A stretch of DNA of 37,132 nucleotides from Chrysochromulina parva (taxonomy: Eukaryota > Haptophyta > Prymnesiales > Chrysochromulinaceae): contig PJAB01000157.1 of assembly GCA_002887195.1 (NCBI GenBank), positions 1 to 37,132 on the forward strand, written 5' to 3'. The notes beneath the pieces are model-generated. The model saw only the letters and a program-made list of their open reading frames with translations, was not told the origin of the DNA and did not search any database. A program made the translations under genes and the position numbers. Shown piece by piece: positions 19,197 to 28,416 of this stretch; positions within the stretch are counted from its first letter, which is position 1; every line of letters begins with the position of its first letter.

Positions 19197-20459
19197 TCAG
19201 CGAAACTTATTAGGTTCCTCGTGGATTGTATTCGATCCTGCGTGGTGCTCGCCGCGCTGCCAAGCTAGCATGCCAAAGGAGCACACGATGCACGAGAGAG
19301 CCATGTATACGCTGGCCGTCTCTCGGTAAGGCCCCATAAAGCTAGCCGTCGCCACGACTGCGACCAAAGCGGCGGATGCGCCTTCTGCGACGGCCATGAA
19401 AATGGCTGAGCCATACTGAACCAGCACATAGTAGGCAAGGTCGTTGAAGAGTGAGGCGACCGAGACTATCATGAGCACGAACGCGGGCCACCAGGATGGC
19501 ATCACAGTCTTCTCAACGCCTGCACCCACGGAGAGACAATCGGGGTCGCGGCCCATGAAGCATTCAAACCCGGCCGATAAGCTAAACGGTTTCGGCTCTT
19601 CACCCAGAGCTCGGAGAAGGGTGGCCTGCAGCGGCGACAAGATTAGGAGCATCAAGACCTGCAGCCAGCCCGAGGTCATCTCGAGCCCAAACAAGTCGTT
19701 CCCAGCTCGAAGCATCCTCTCGACGACGATGTATTGGTATGCATATGGCAGATTGGCAGCCGCGAAGAGGAAGTAGCATATGACCAGCACGAGCGGCTGC
19801 GCGGAGCCGGTGGGAGTCGAGCCAGCCGCCTCGCGCAGGCTCGGAATGATCGCGATGCCGGCACCCAAGACGACGAGCGCACATCCCAGCTGATGCCACC
19901 AGTGGAAGCGTTGCTTGAGGAAGGTGCGCGCCAGAAAGTATGTACAGGGTATGAGAAGAAGATTGAGCACAGCCTGGATTGAGCTCAGCACTTGCACTCC
20001 GGTCACGGCCCATATCAACGCAGGGACAGAGCTGCACAGTGCCACGAGGGCGTTTTTGCCTAAGTACTGTAGCTTGCTATCCACTTTTGGAGGTACTGAA
20101 ATCGCATGGCCGCTGGCCGACGACGACGACGGCTCAGAGCTACGCCTGCCCCATCGCCAGCCAAGTTTGAAGAGCACCACGCATGTGCAGAAAGAATATT
20201 CGACGACGCAAGTGGCCCAGATTAAAAAAGCAGCGTGCTTGTGACCGTACACGCTAGATCCCACCTTGTAAAGCAGCGTGTAGAGGGCAGTTGTGACCGC
20301 ATTGAAGATGACAAGCAGAGCCATCAAGGAAGGTGTGAGGCCGACTGTGACTTGTTCGCGCTCGGCGCCGAATCTGCCGAGCAACGAATCCCGTGAGTCT
20401 GCCATCTCCTCTGATATGTCATCGGGCGGAGAGACAGCGAGTGCCTCGACTTCTTCCAT
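19197..20459 (-). CDS. CRT-like transporter (drug/metabolite transporter superfamily)
   Basis: The ATG at 20459-20457 gives 420 residues; an upstream extension of 37 codons lacks an ATG. An acidic N-terminus is followed by about ten membrane spans, including LMALLVIFNAVTTALYTLLYK, ALVALCSSVPALIWAVTGVQVLSS, LGCALVVLGAGIAIIP and FMAVAEGASAALVAVVATASF. The pattern 'VTGVQVLSSIQAVLNLLLIP' with a following LKQRFHWWHQLG, and the late NDLAYYVLVQYGSAIFM, is what I know from the chloroquine-resistance-transporter-like family. These are vacuolar exporters of peptides and drugs in Plasmodium and plastid thiol/glutathione exporters in plants. A loop with Cys residues (about 300-330) between spans recalls the lumenal Cys loop of CRT. 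Substrate and membrane are not readable. It is convergent with the AP2-methyltransferase gene (124 bp apart) and head-to-head with the aminotransferase-SET gene. Confidence 0.82.
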   Translation of the reverse strand: MEEVEALAVSPPDDISEEMADSRDSLLGRFGAEREQVTVGLTPSLMALLVIFNAVTTALYTLLYKVGSSVYGHKHAAFLIWATCVVEYSFCTCVVLFKLGWRWGRRSSEPSSSSASGHAISVPPKVDSKLQYLGKNALVALCSSVPALIWAVTGVQVLSSIQAVLNLLLIPCTYFLARTFLKQRFHWWHQLGCALVVLGAGIAIIPSLREAAGSTPTGSAQPLVLVICYFLFAAANLPYAYQYIVVERMLRAGNDLFGLEMTSGWLQVLMLLILSPLQATLLRALGEEPKPFSLSAGFECFMGRDPDCLSVGAGVEKTVMPSWWPAFVLMIVSVASLFNDLAYYVLVQYGSAIFMAVAEGASAALVAVVATASFMGPYRETASVYMALSCIVCSFGMLAWQRGEHHAGSNTIHEEPNKFR

Positions 20460-20719
20460 GTGCAAAAATTGGTGCCTGATACGGCGCCTACGAAATATGC
20501 CGAGTGACTCGTTTTTCTTTTGCCCTGCTTCAGCCTCCGTGGGTCGCGACCAGTTTGTTGCTTCTTGCACTCCGTTCGTTTCATTCGGAAGAGGTGACGC
20601 AACTTCGTTAATTGGGGAAACCCTCGGCGATCACACGTCACGCACGGAAGAACTTCGTTCGCGGTGTGGCGGATGTGCGTGGCGCGAACGCTAAGTTGCT
20701 GTAAACCCGCCCACCGGAG

Positions 20720-23098
20720 ATGCACGCCACTGCGCAGCCCAGGCCTGATGAGGATCTGAGCGACACGATGGACATGAAGCGATGCTACGGCACCTGCTTC
20801 CTCTCAAAAACTCATCCGTACTTTGGATCGAATGAGTTCAAGGAAACCCTCAACCGTCTCGCTCAGCCTTCGGCCTCGTTCATCAGCGACTTCACCGATA
20901 AGGACAGCGCCGGCAACCAGTGTTATCGCGACATGCTGGCTGAATGGGCTCTAGTACACCCCGCCACCGAGCCCTTCCGCTTCGCCTCCTCGTGAGTTGC
21001 AACGAGTGGATCCCTCTGCTCTATTCGTCCTAACCTCGCATCGCTCACAAGCGCCTGGTTTGATTCTCTCGACTGCAGTGGCTCGGACAATATCAACGTA
21101 CTAGGGGGGCTGTGGTCCTGGCATCATAATACTCTGCTAGACGTCGAAGAGAAGCTCGTGGGACCCGGGGGAAAAGCCAGGATAGACGGCCAGAGGGAGC
21201 ACTTCAAAACCACGCAGCCGCACTACATCCTCGCCGACAAGTCGTTCCTCGCAGCGCAAGGACCACTTGCCAGCTACAGCGCATACGACTGGGTCCAACG
21301 ATTTGGGTGCGGCATCAGTGCCAGCATGTTCGACGGCAAGGCTCTTCCTCGAGCCCCGCACTTCGCTCCTCACGGCGGCATCGACCAGCTGGAAGGTCCT
21401 CAGCCAGATCAGCGGGACGTGGAAAAGATCACCGCGGAGGAAATCGCCTACCTGCAGGAGCTGCGCCGCGTGCTTGCGTCTCATCCTGCTGGCCAGTGCA
21501 TGGTGATTATGGAGCCGTTTGCTGGCCCGTTCGGCGGCTTTGCATACCGCAGCTCCTTCCTTGTTAGCGTGCGTGCTCTCTGCAACGACTTCCAGGCGCT
21601 CATCGTCTCCGATGAAGTCGTCACGTGCGGCGGGCGCCTCGGCACGTTCTTCGCCTACGAGATGTACACGGGCTTCTACCCAGACTATTGCATCACAGGC
21701 AAGGGGCTGGTGCTCTCGTCCCTCGTCTTTGTCAAGCAGCCTGCCGTCAAGCCGTGGTACGAGCCGCATTTGATTGCGCAGCATCTCAAGCAGTGGAAGC
21801 AAATCACGACGACATGTGGGAACGGCTTAGCATTTCTTCAGTCGGCCACAGCGCTAAGGGCGATCCGGGAGCAAAGGCTCATGGAGAATGCGACTTTTCT
21901 GGGCAAGTACCTTCTCGATCGCATTCATGAGGTCGAGGACACGATAGATGATGAGTCTCTGCCCGCAAGTCCGCGCAGCCATGGCATCGGCCTCTTCGTG
22001 ATCGTGTCTCCGAAGGTGAACTTGCTTGTCAATATGGCGGCAGGTCGCCGTCTCATGCCTGCGCTCGATATCACCAAGGAGCAGATTGACCTTATGTTCT
22101 CCCTCAGTGACTCCCCGCAGCGCGAGATCTCACCAGGCTTTCGGATCAATGCATGTACCGTGTGCGGCGATGACGAGTATCCCGACTTCGCAGGCTACAG
22201 CTTCGTCAAGTGCGGCGACTGTGCTCGCGTCATGCACACGATGTGCGTCGACAATGTGTTCGCGCGGCATTGTGCGCATACGATGGTGGGCAAGGTTCCC
22301 CTCTCTCAGTCCAAGGACCACTGCATGCCAGCCTCTGTGTTGTCTTCGTTGGCAAACGCCAAATGTGGTTGGAGCTCCGGAGACTACCCTCCTCACGACT
22401 CCACCTTTGTGGGGCTTCCATCGTTGAAGAGTGGCAGCTTATCAGACAGCAGCGATATATCGAGTGGTCCTCCGTCCCCGCCGCCGTCCCCACCAGGCGA
22501 GGCGGGCGACGGAGAGCCGCCGGCGCCGCTGCCGGTGCCGCTGCCTCCGAGCGCGGCTGCGGCTGTAGAGCCATTGAGCTCTGAAAAGCCGTCGTATTAC
22601 GCCAGGATCATGTGTGGACGAGCAGAGGACTTGGGGCTAGATATCGGCTACCAGCATCCGAACGTTGAGGTACGGCGCATAAATGACTTCGTCGGAGATG
22701 GTGTCTTTGTCAAGAAGGGCATGCGGGTCAAGGCAGGGGATGTGATGTGGATCCCATACTTCGAGAGGGTCCCCGCGGAGCATGTCCAATTCATCTACCA
22801 GCTCGACTACAACGAGGCCGTTGGCAACAAGTTCTTCAAGTTCCCACTGTGGGAGTTGGAAGATGGGACGGGCCGCGCCCTGCGGATGCTGTACAACCTC
22901 CGGCAGAACATCTCCTGGAAGGTCAACCATAGCCGACTGAAGACGAACATCGGCTACGACGAGCAGACGATGAAAGGCGAGCCATGCGTGGTGTATTATG
23001 CACAGAGAGACATAGAGGAGGACGAGGAGCTGTTCGAAAATTACGCCTACGAGACTGACCCGACATTGGTCGAGCTCTTTCCATGGCTTCTCGAGTGA
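20720..23098 (+). CDS. Class III aminotransferase-like / PHD-like / SET fusion, 2 exons
   Basis: Exons 20720-20991 and 21079-23098 (87-nt intron, GTGAGT to CTGCAG) give 763 residues. Residues about 20-430 have the class III PLP-aminotransferase layout: an SGSDN segment formed exactly at the splice junction, IMEPFAGPFGG, SDEVVTCGGRLGTFFAYE with Asp269 (pyridine-N contact) and TGKGLVLSS with Lys299 (Schiff-base position). Residues 450-490 hold a PHD-like zinc finger: Cys450-x2-Cys453, CGDC, HTMC, and a further Cys-His pair, so the last ligand pair is incomplete. After a Ser/Pro linker, residues about 595-763 form a SET domain with GDGVFVKKGM, NHS at 707-709 and the final DEELFENYAYE. SET enzymes methylate lysines, often in histones. 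I know of no described protein with this combination. Whether the PLP domain is a working transaminase is unproven. The first Met is well placed 260 bp from the divergent CRT gene. Confidence 0.88.
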
Positions 23099-23903
23099 TC
23101 GACATGTGAAGTGTCCCGTCGACAGTGGGGCGGAGTTGATGCCGCAAGTGCTTTGCGACGAGGGAGGTCACTTGGCATCGCATGCACCCAAGATCGAAGA
23201 TGAGGGCAAGGCGTGGGCTTGCCAGCCATGCGCGATGCATCGCAGAGACGTGCAGGGGAACTGCACAATGTCGATCGGAACGTCATTTGGTGGCCTGTCA
23301 GGTCACAGGCAGGTCAGGTCACAGGTCACAGATCATGGCGGCGCCGGCACTGCGCCTCTATACGGGTTAGGTAGTTTGTAGTACGCCGACTCTGTTCTGT
23401 CTGGGAACATTACATGTGGAACATATTGATTGTAATACGTGGATTGTCATGCTCAGGTTCACAGTGGTTCCTTTGACCGGGTTTGAGGCATTCGGAGTGG
23501 TGAGCGCGGAGCTTCGCGGAGCGCGGCAGGGGGCGCGACCTCGACGATAACATGTTAACAAGTAACTGACTGTCAGACTATAGATCAGTCTGGTTACCGC
23601 CTGCGCGACAGGAGAGACTGACCGCCGAGCATCGACCTCAGGTACCTCACAAACCGATTGCAATCGAATAATTGAGTACCGGTAGCCCCTGGGAGCGAGT
23701 ATCAAGTGCCATCCAGTACCGGTACTTATGTACGACAGGGTGCGGCGGAGCCGTACTGCGAGACGGCGTAGTGAGCGCGGGGAGGGACCGCGAAAAACTG
23801 AGCGCGGAGGGACCGCGACGAAACTGACTGCTGTCGGACGGTTGCTGTTTACGGGTTCCTCTTCACAGCAGAGCTGGTCCGCGGCGCGGACGCGTCGTCG
23901 ATA
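23099..23903. other. Intergenic region with short direct repeats
   Basis: This 805-bp gap lies between two rightward genes. It holds an AGGTCACAG-type duplication at about 23299-23335, a GTACCGGTAC palindrome at 23716-23725 with a near copy at 23677, and a direct repeat of about 26 bp (GAGCGCGG ... GGGACCGCGA) at 23773-23799 and 23800-23825, just before the AFG2-like start. A leftward open frame reaching 23996 overlaps that gene in antisense and shows no domain. No gene is convincing. Confidence 0.55.
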
Positions 23904-26840
23904 ATGCCGAGCCCAAGCAAGACAAAGAAGAAAGCTGCGTCGACGCCACCGAGTGCGGGCTCGGATACACCGTCGTGCCCCCCTCGGGGAACGCAAAGCA
24001 CGCTCTCGACACTGACGCTACAGCTGTGCGACGTACCTTGCCCAGCTGGCAGCGCCTTGCTGCATTGGGAATCGTTGCGTCGTCTTGGATGCTGCCTGGG
24101 TGACGCTCTCTTTGTTGGCAGCAGCGCTGTGGGAGAGAGTGCGCTCGTGCTCCGCGCGTGGGCATCCGCTCGCGTACCGGCTGGACGTATTGCGATTACC
24201 GACAACGCGCGCGAGGTGCTCGGCTCAGCTGGCTTCACGTCACTTCACGTACGCCTTGGGTGCACTGGAGCCTTGCAAGAGGCGGCAACGCTTACGGTGA
24301 GCCCACTTAGCGCGGTGGACGATGATGAGGTGGAGCTCGCGGGCACAAACGAGAGCGATCAGCTGCAGTGGATGAGCGACCAACTCATCGGCTGGCCCGT
24401 TTCAAATGACTGCGTGCTGCCCGTCCGCTTTCAGGGCCGGTCGTGGCCGCATCGAGTTGTGGCTGCTGCCACTGCCGCCACCGCCATCAGCGCCACCGCT
24501 CCCGCGTCTGATGGGAGTGCCACGATGGTGCTGCGCGTGAGTGCGCAGACGCGGCTGAGTCTCTTGGGAGCCGGAGCCGTACCACCGTCGGCGACTGTCG
24601 ACGCGGCGGCGCCTTCGCCACGGGCGCCGGCGCCCGTGGCGGCACCCGTGCCGGCCGCCTTGTTGGTGGCGGGCATGAGCGACGTGATCGCGCGCGTACG
24701 CGAGGCCGTAGAGCTGCCTCTGTTCCAGCGCGCTCTATTTGCACGGCTGGGCGTGCCGCCTCCTACTGGGGTGCTGCTGCACGGGCCGCCGGGCACTGGC
24801 AAGACGCTCCTCGCGCGCTGCGTGTGCGCGCGGCTCGGCGTGCCAGTGCTCGAGTTGAGCACCGCCTCTTTACTCTCGTCCATCTCGGGCGACGCCGAGG
24901 GCCGGCTGAGCGCCGCCTTTGCCGAGGCGCGTGCGCGCTCGCCGGCGGTCCTGTTTTTGGATGAGCTCGATAGCATCGGTGCAAGCCGTGACGCGGTGGG
25001 CGGCGGCGGCGCAGCTGAGGGTCGTTTGCTGGCGCTCCTCCTCACAGAAATGGACGGAGTGCACACGCGGCACGAGCCTCTCCTCGTGCTTGGGGCGACC
25101 AACCGGCCGGAGGCGCTCGACGCGGCGCTCCGGCGCCCTGGGCGCCTGGACACGGAGATCGAAGTGGGCGTGCCTTCGGAGGCACAGCGGCGCGAGGTTC
25201 TGGCGGGATTGCTCGCGCTCACGCCGCACGAGCTGGTGGACACGCAGCTGGATGAGCTCGCCGCGTTCACTGCCGGCTTCGTCGGCGCAGACCTCGCCGC
25301 GCTGCATCGGCACGCGGCGCTGGCCGCGCTCGGCCGTCCGGTGGCAGCGGCGACGTCGACGACCGCGGTCGTTGACGGCCGCTTCACGCAGCCCATGACG
25401 CCGGGCGTGGCGGTGAAAGCAAGCGCCGAGGCAGGCGCCGAGGCAGGCGCTGAGGCGAGAGATGGCAGCCACGGAGCGCCGTCATCGGAGGTGCCGAAGG
25501 GTGCGACGAATTCGGCCGAGGCTCTGACGAATTCGGCCGAGGCTCTGACGAATTCGGCCGAGGCTCTGACGAATTCGGCCGAGGCTCTGACGAATTCGGT
25601 CGAAGCTCTGACGAATTCGGTCGAAGCTCTGACGAATTCGGTCGAGGCTCTTGAGGCACCGCAATCGCCTTCACGCACTGGGCTAGAGGAGGGAGCGGTC
25701 GAGGGAGCGCCGCTCGCGCCGCCGACGCCGCACACGCCGCACACGGCTTCGGCCTTCCCCTCGCCATCCTCAACTCCATTGCTTCGCTCGCCGCCGCCCT
25801 CGATGGTCGCTCCAAAGGGCGCGCTGACGGGCGGCGCGCCGCCTGGCGTGGGCGATGGTCGGCTGTGCCTCACGTGGGAGGACTTCGGCGCTGCGTTGCG
25901 CGTGGTGCGCCCGAGCGCGCTGCGTGAGGTCGAGCTGCGCGTTCCTCGGGTGAGCTGGGATGACATCGGCGGACAGCGCGCGCTCAAGACGGCGCTCACC
26001 GAGGCGGTGCAATGGCCGTTGCGCCATCCTGAGGCCTTTGAGCGCCTGGGCATCCGACCTCCCCGCGGCGTTCTGCTCTACGGCCCACCCGGCTGCTCGA
26101 AGACCCTCGCGGCCAAGGCGCTGGCGAGTGAGAGCCGGACCAACTTCCTTGCGGTCAAGGGTCCAGAGCTCTTCTCGAAGTACGTGGGCGAGAGTGAGCG
26201 CGCGGTGGCGTCGCTCTTCCGACGAGCGCGCGCCGCCGCACCTGCCATCATCTTCTTCGATGAGATCGACGCCCTCGCGGCCAAGCGCGCCGAGGGTGCG
26301 GCGGGAGCAGGTGGCGTGGGCTCGCGAGTCCTCGCCCAGCTTCTGCACGAGATGGACGGCGTGCAGCCGCTCAGCAAGGTACTCGTGGTGGCCGCAACTA
26401 ATCGACCCGACCTGGTAGATCCCGCACTTCTCCGTCCGGGGCGCTTCGATGCGCTCCTGTATGTGGGCTTGCCCGATTTGGAAGGGCGGCTCCAGATCCT
26501 TCGCATCCACACGCGTGCCATGCCGCTCGCCGACGACGTCGATCTGGACGGCCTCGCGGCGCGCACGCCAAACTTTTCTGGGGCGGAGCTGGCGGCGCTC
26601 TGCCGTGAGGCAGCGCTGGCTGCTCTTGAAGTGTCGGAGGCGGCCGCGGCCGTGGCGCTGGAGCACTTTGAGCGCGCGCTCGAGCTCGTCGTGCCGCGCA
26701 CGTCGCCGGAGACGCTCGCGTACTTTTCGCGGTACGAGGCGGCCACGAGGATGGGCGGCGCGCAGGCGCAAACGGCAAAGCAGCCGCCGCCGCCGCCGCC
26801 GCAGCAGCAGCAGCAGCAATTCGTCTGGCCAGGGAAGTGA
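23904..26840 (+). CDS. AFG2/SPATA5-type double AAA ATPase
   Basis: The ATG at 23904 gives 978 residues. An N-domain of the CDC48-like double-psi type (about 35-240) precedes two AAA modules. D1 has Walker A GPPGTGKT (294-301), Walker B FLDELD with Asp353-Glu354 and RRPGRLD. D2 has Walker A GPPGCSKT (727-734), Walker B FFDEID (786-789), ATNRPDLVD and LRPGRFD. The Cys-Ser in the D2 P-loop is a hallmark of the AFG2/Drg1/SPATA5 group. That ATPase releases Rlp24 and so recycles pre-60S ribosomal factors in the cytoplasm. Family members are about 780-890 residues; the extra length is a low-complexity linker between D1 and D2 with seven TNSAEAL-type heptads (residues 535-583). The C-terminus ends in a Pro run and Gln run. 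All catalytic residues I can check are present, so it should be active. Confidence 0.93.
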   Translation: MPSPSKTKKKAASTPPSAGSDTPSCPPRGTQSTLSTLTLQLCDVPCPAGSALLHWESLRRLGCCLGDALFVGSSAVGESALVLRAWASARVPAGRIAITDNAREVLGSAGFTSLHVRLGCTGALQEAATLTVSPLSAVDDDEVELAGTNESDQLQWMSDQLIGWPVSNDCVLPVRFQGRSWPHRVVAAATAATAISATAPASDGSATMVLRVSAQTRLSLLGAGAVPPSATVDAAAPSPRAPAPVAAPVPAALLVAGMSDVIARVREAVELPLFQRALFARLGVPPPTGVLLHGPPGTGKTLLARCVCARLGVPVLELSTASLLSSISGDAEGRLSAAFAEARARSPAVLFLDELDSIGASRDAVGGGGAAEGRLLALLLTEMDGVHTRHEPLLVLGATNRPEALDAALRRPGRLDTEIEVGVPSEAQRREVLAGLLALTPHELVDTQLDELAAFTAGFVGADLAALHRHAALAALGRPVAAATSTTAVVDGRFTQPMTPGVAVKASAEAGAEAGAEARDGSHGAPSSEVPKGATNSAEALTNSAEALTNSAEALTNSAEALTNSVEALTNSVEALTNSVEALEAPQSPSRTGLEEGAVEGAPLAPPTPHTPHTASAFPSPSSTPLLRSPPPSMVAPKGALTGGAPPGVGDGRLCLTWEDFGAALRVVRPSALREVELRVPRVSWDDIGGQRALKTALTEAVQWPLRHPEAFERLGIRPPRGVLLYGPPGCSKTLAAKALASESRTNFLAVKGPELFSKYVGESERAVASLFRRARAAAPAIIFFDEIDALAAKRAEGAAGAGGVGSRVLAQLLHEMDGVQPLSKVLVVAATNRPDLVDPALLRPGRFDALLYVGLPDLEGRLQILRIHTRAMPLADDVDLDGLAARTPNFSGAELAALCREAALAALEVSEAAAAVALEHFERALELVVPRTSPETLAYFSRYEAATRMGGAQAQTAKQPPPPPPQQQQQQFVWPGK
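25506..25652 (+). repeat. 21-bp coding minisatellite (TNSAEAL x7)
   Basis: Seven perfect-period 21-bp copies, unit ACGAATTCGGCCGAGGCTCT plus one base, start every 21 bp from 25506. Four encode TNSAEAL and the last three TNSVEAL. They sit in the linker between the two AAA modules of the AFG2-like ATPase. Confidence 0.95.
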
Positions 26841-27192
26841 TCCACTTCAGACTCGTCTGGAGCCCAGAGCAATTCGAAAGAAAACTGGGCATGTGTCATT
26901 ATTGCGTTTGCGTGACTCGTATATCGCGTTACGACATCTATTTTGTGTGTGAACCCCCTGCGGCGCGGCGCGCCAAAACGAAACTCAACTACGGGCCTGT
27001 GTCGCGTGCAGGCCTGCACGGCATCGAGGGTGCAGCGCCAGCGGGTCCATCGCCAATCCTGCCGCCACGGACCACGCGCGGCATGACAGCGTGCAGAATG
27101 ATCAAGTGCAGCATGAAGCGCAGATCCAGCCGATCGTCGGTCGACCACCTCTTCATGCCCTAGAATTTTACAGTGTTGGAGAGTATCTATAC
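26841..27192. other. Convergent 3' intergenic region
   Basis: It lies between the converging AFG2-like and glycosyltransferase genes and should hold both 3' UTRs. I see no gene, RNA or clear repeat in it. Confidence 0.55.
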
Positions 27193-28416
27193 TCATTGTA
27201 TATCATTTACCGGTTCTCCTCGATCGCGCTTCGTCACGATCTGCTTGCACGTGCGACCATGCTGCACCGCCTTCGCCATTTCGCGTTGATGATATTTCGT
27301 CATTTCGTCCTCGTGAAGATGGCGGATGTGACATGGGACTCCTGTTCCAGTCTTCAGAGTCACGAGCGACGTCCAATGCCGGCAGTTCCACTCAGTGCCC
27401 ACCATGTGGCTGTACTTCCCTCCGACGATCTCAATGGCCTGGTTGTCGCCAAATTCCTTGACGCGGTCCAGCGGCCCGAAGATTCTCGATACGTATGCGT
27501 GGTGCCGCGTCAGATTCCGCAGCCGGCCCCAAATATCTGCAAGGCAATACGGCAATAAATTCATCAACATAACGCCGTTATTGAACATGTGCACCTCGCC
27601 CGAGCTGTTGCCCAGCTTATCCCGCTCGGGCGCTGCGGACCACTCGGAGAAGCCCCACAGCCTCCTGACGAGCGGAAGGTCAGTGTACTTCTCTTGGAGC
27701 CAGTATCGTAGCTTCCACTGCGGCACAGCACGGCGGGACACGACGAGCGGCGCGCTCTTGCTCTGGGAAAACAGTCCCCCGAGCGGTAGGAGGACACAGG
27801 TGTCTGAGTCCAAGTAGAGCGCCTGCCGTATTCCCATGGGCAGCAGAAAGCGATGCGCGACGTATCGAAACCATGCGCCGTAGCCTAATAACTCGCCGTA
27901 TCGCGACGTGTTGCGGCTCAGGCTCAGACTCTGCGTTATGGGGTCGACTTTGCGATTTGGCTGCATCCACTGGCGGCGGTCATTCCGTATTTCACCCACC
28001 TTTACAGTCTCGTCTCTTCGGTATGAGAAGAGCTCGTCGCGCACCTGGTCCAGTTGCTGCTCGACAGGATCGATGTGTATCAAGTACAATCTTTTGGATC
28101 TCAACGCAGCTTTTCCAAGCCGACACTCGTCAGAAGCTTTGAGGGATGGCCGCAGCTTGGTGTCACCATGAGGAAAGGCCACGCTGCAGGCCAATGTGCT
28201 CATCACTTGCATAGATGTGCAGTTGACTGCGAGGTCATGAATGACAACAAAGGCCGCATCGTGGACAACCTGGCTCACAGATCGGATGGAGAGCTCGAGG
28301 GTGGACAGCTGACTCTTTCGTGCACGAGCCAAACTCGCCAACGAGCCACTTGCGAGAGAGGGCGCGACTCCATGCCCCCAGAAAATGGCCCGGTCCGTCT
28401 GCGAGTGCTCTGCCAT
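27193..28416 (-). CDS. GT8-like glycosyltransferase
   Basis: The ATG at 28416-28414 gives 407 residues. The fold signs are those of a retaining GT-A glycosyltransferase of the GT8 (glycogenin/galactosyltransferase) type. They are an N-terminal strand around VVHDAAFVVIHDL, the block RYVAHRFLLPMGIRQALYLDSDTCV with the metal-binding DSD at 203-205, then MFNNGVMLMNL, then FGDNQAIEIV, and a late EWNCRHW and HIRHLHEDEM that fit the C-terminal sugar- and metal-binding segment. It would transfer a hexose from a nucleotide sugar, the acceptor being unknown. I see no clear signal peptide or membrane anchor at the N-terminus, so Golgi location is not supported and an upstream exon is possible. A dispersed promoter-type element lies about 220-290 bp upstream. 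Confidence 0.78.
   Translation of the reverse strand: MAEHSQTDRAIFWGHGVAPSLASGSLASLARARKSQLSTLELSIRSVSQVVHDAAFVVIHDLAVNCTSMQVMSTLACSVAFPHGDTKLRPSLKASDECRLGKAALRSKRLYLIHIDPVEQQLDQVRDELFSYRRDETVKVGEIRNDRRQWMQPNRKVDPITQSLSLSRNTSRYGELLGYGAWFRYVAHRFLLPMGIRQALYLDSDTCVLLPLGGLFSQSKSAPLVVSRRAVPQWKLRYWLQEKYTDLPLVRRLWGFSEWSAAPERDKLGNSSGEVHMFNNGVMLMNLLPYCLADIWGRLRNLTRHHAYVSRIFGPLDRVKEFGDNQAIEIVGGKYSHMVGTEWNCRHWTSLVTLKTGTGVPCHIRHLHEDEMTKYHQREMAKAVQHGRTCKQIVTKRDRGEPVNDIQ

Noticed and set aside
23367..23996. Minus-strand frame of 209 codons upstream of the AFG2-like gene
   Set aside because: It overlaps the AFG2 start in antisense and has no recognisable domain; low-confidence coding at best.
24431..26053. 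Long minus-strand open frame (540 codons)
   Set aside because: It is antisense to the AFG2-like ATPase, is Ser/Arg/Ala-rich from complemented GC-rich codons, and has no domain.
25770..27196. Two further minus-strand frames over the AFG2 D2 region
   Set aside because: Arg/His-rich or complement-like composition, no motifs, and the plus strand carries complete AAA motifs.
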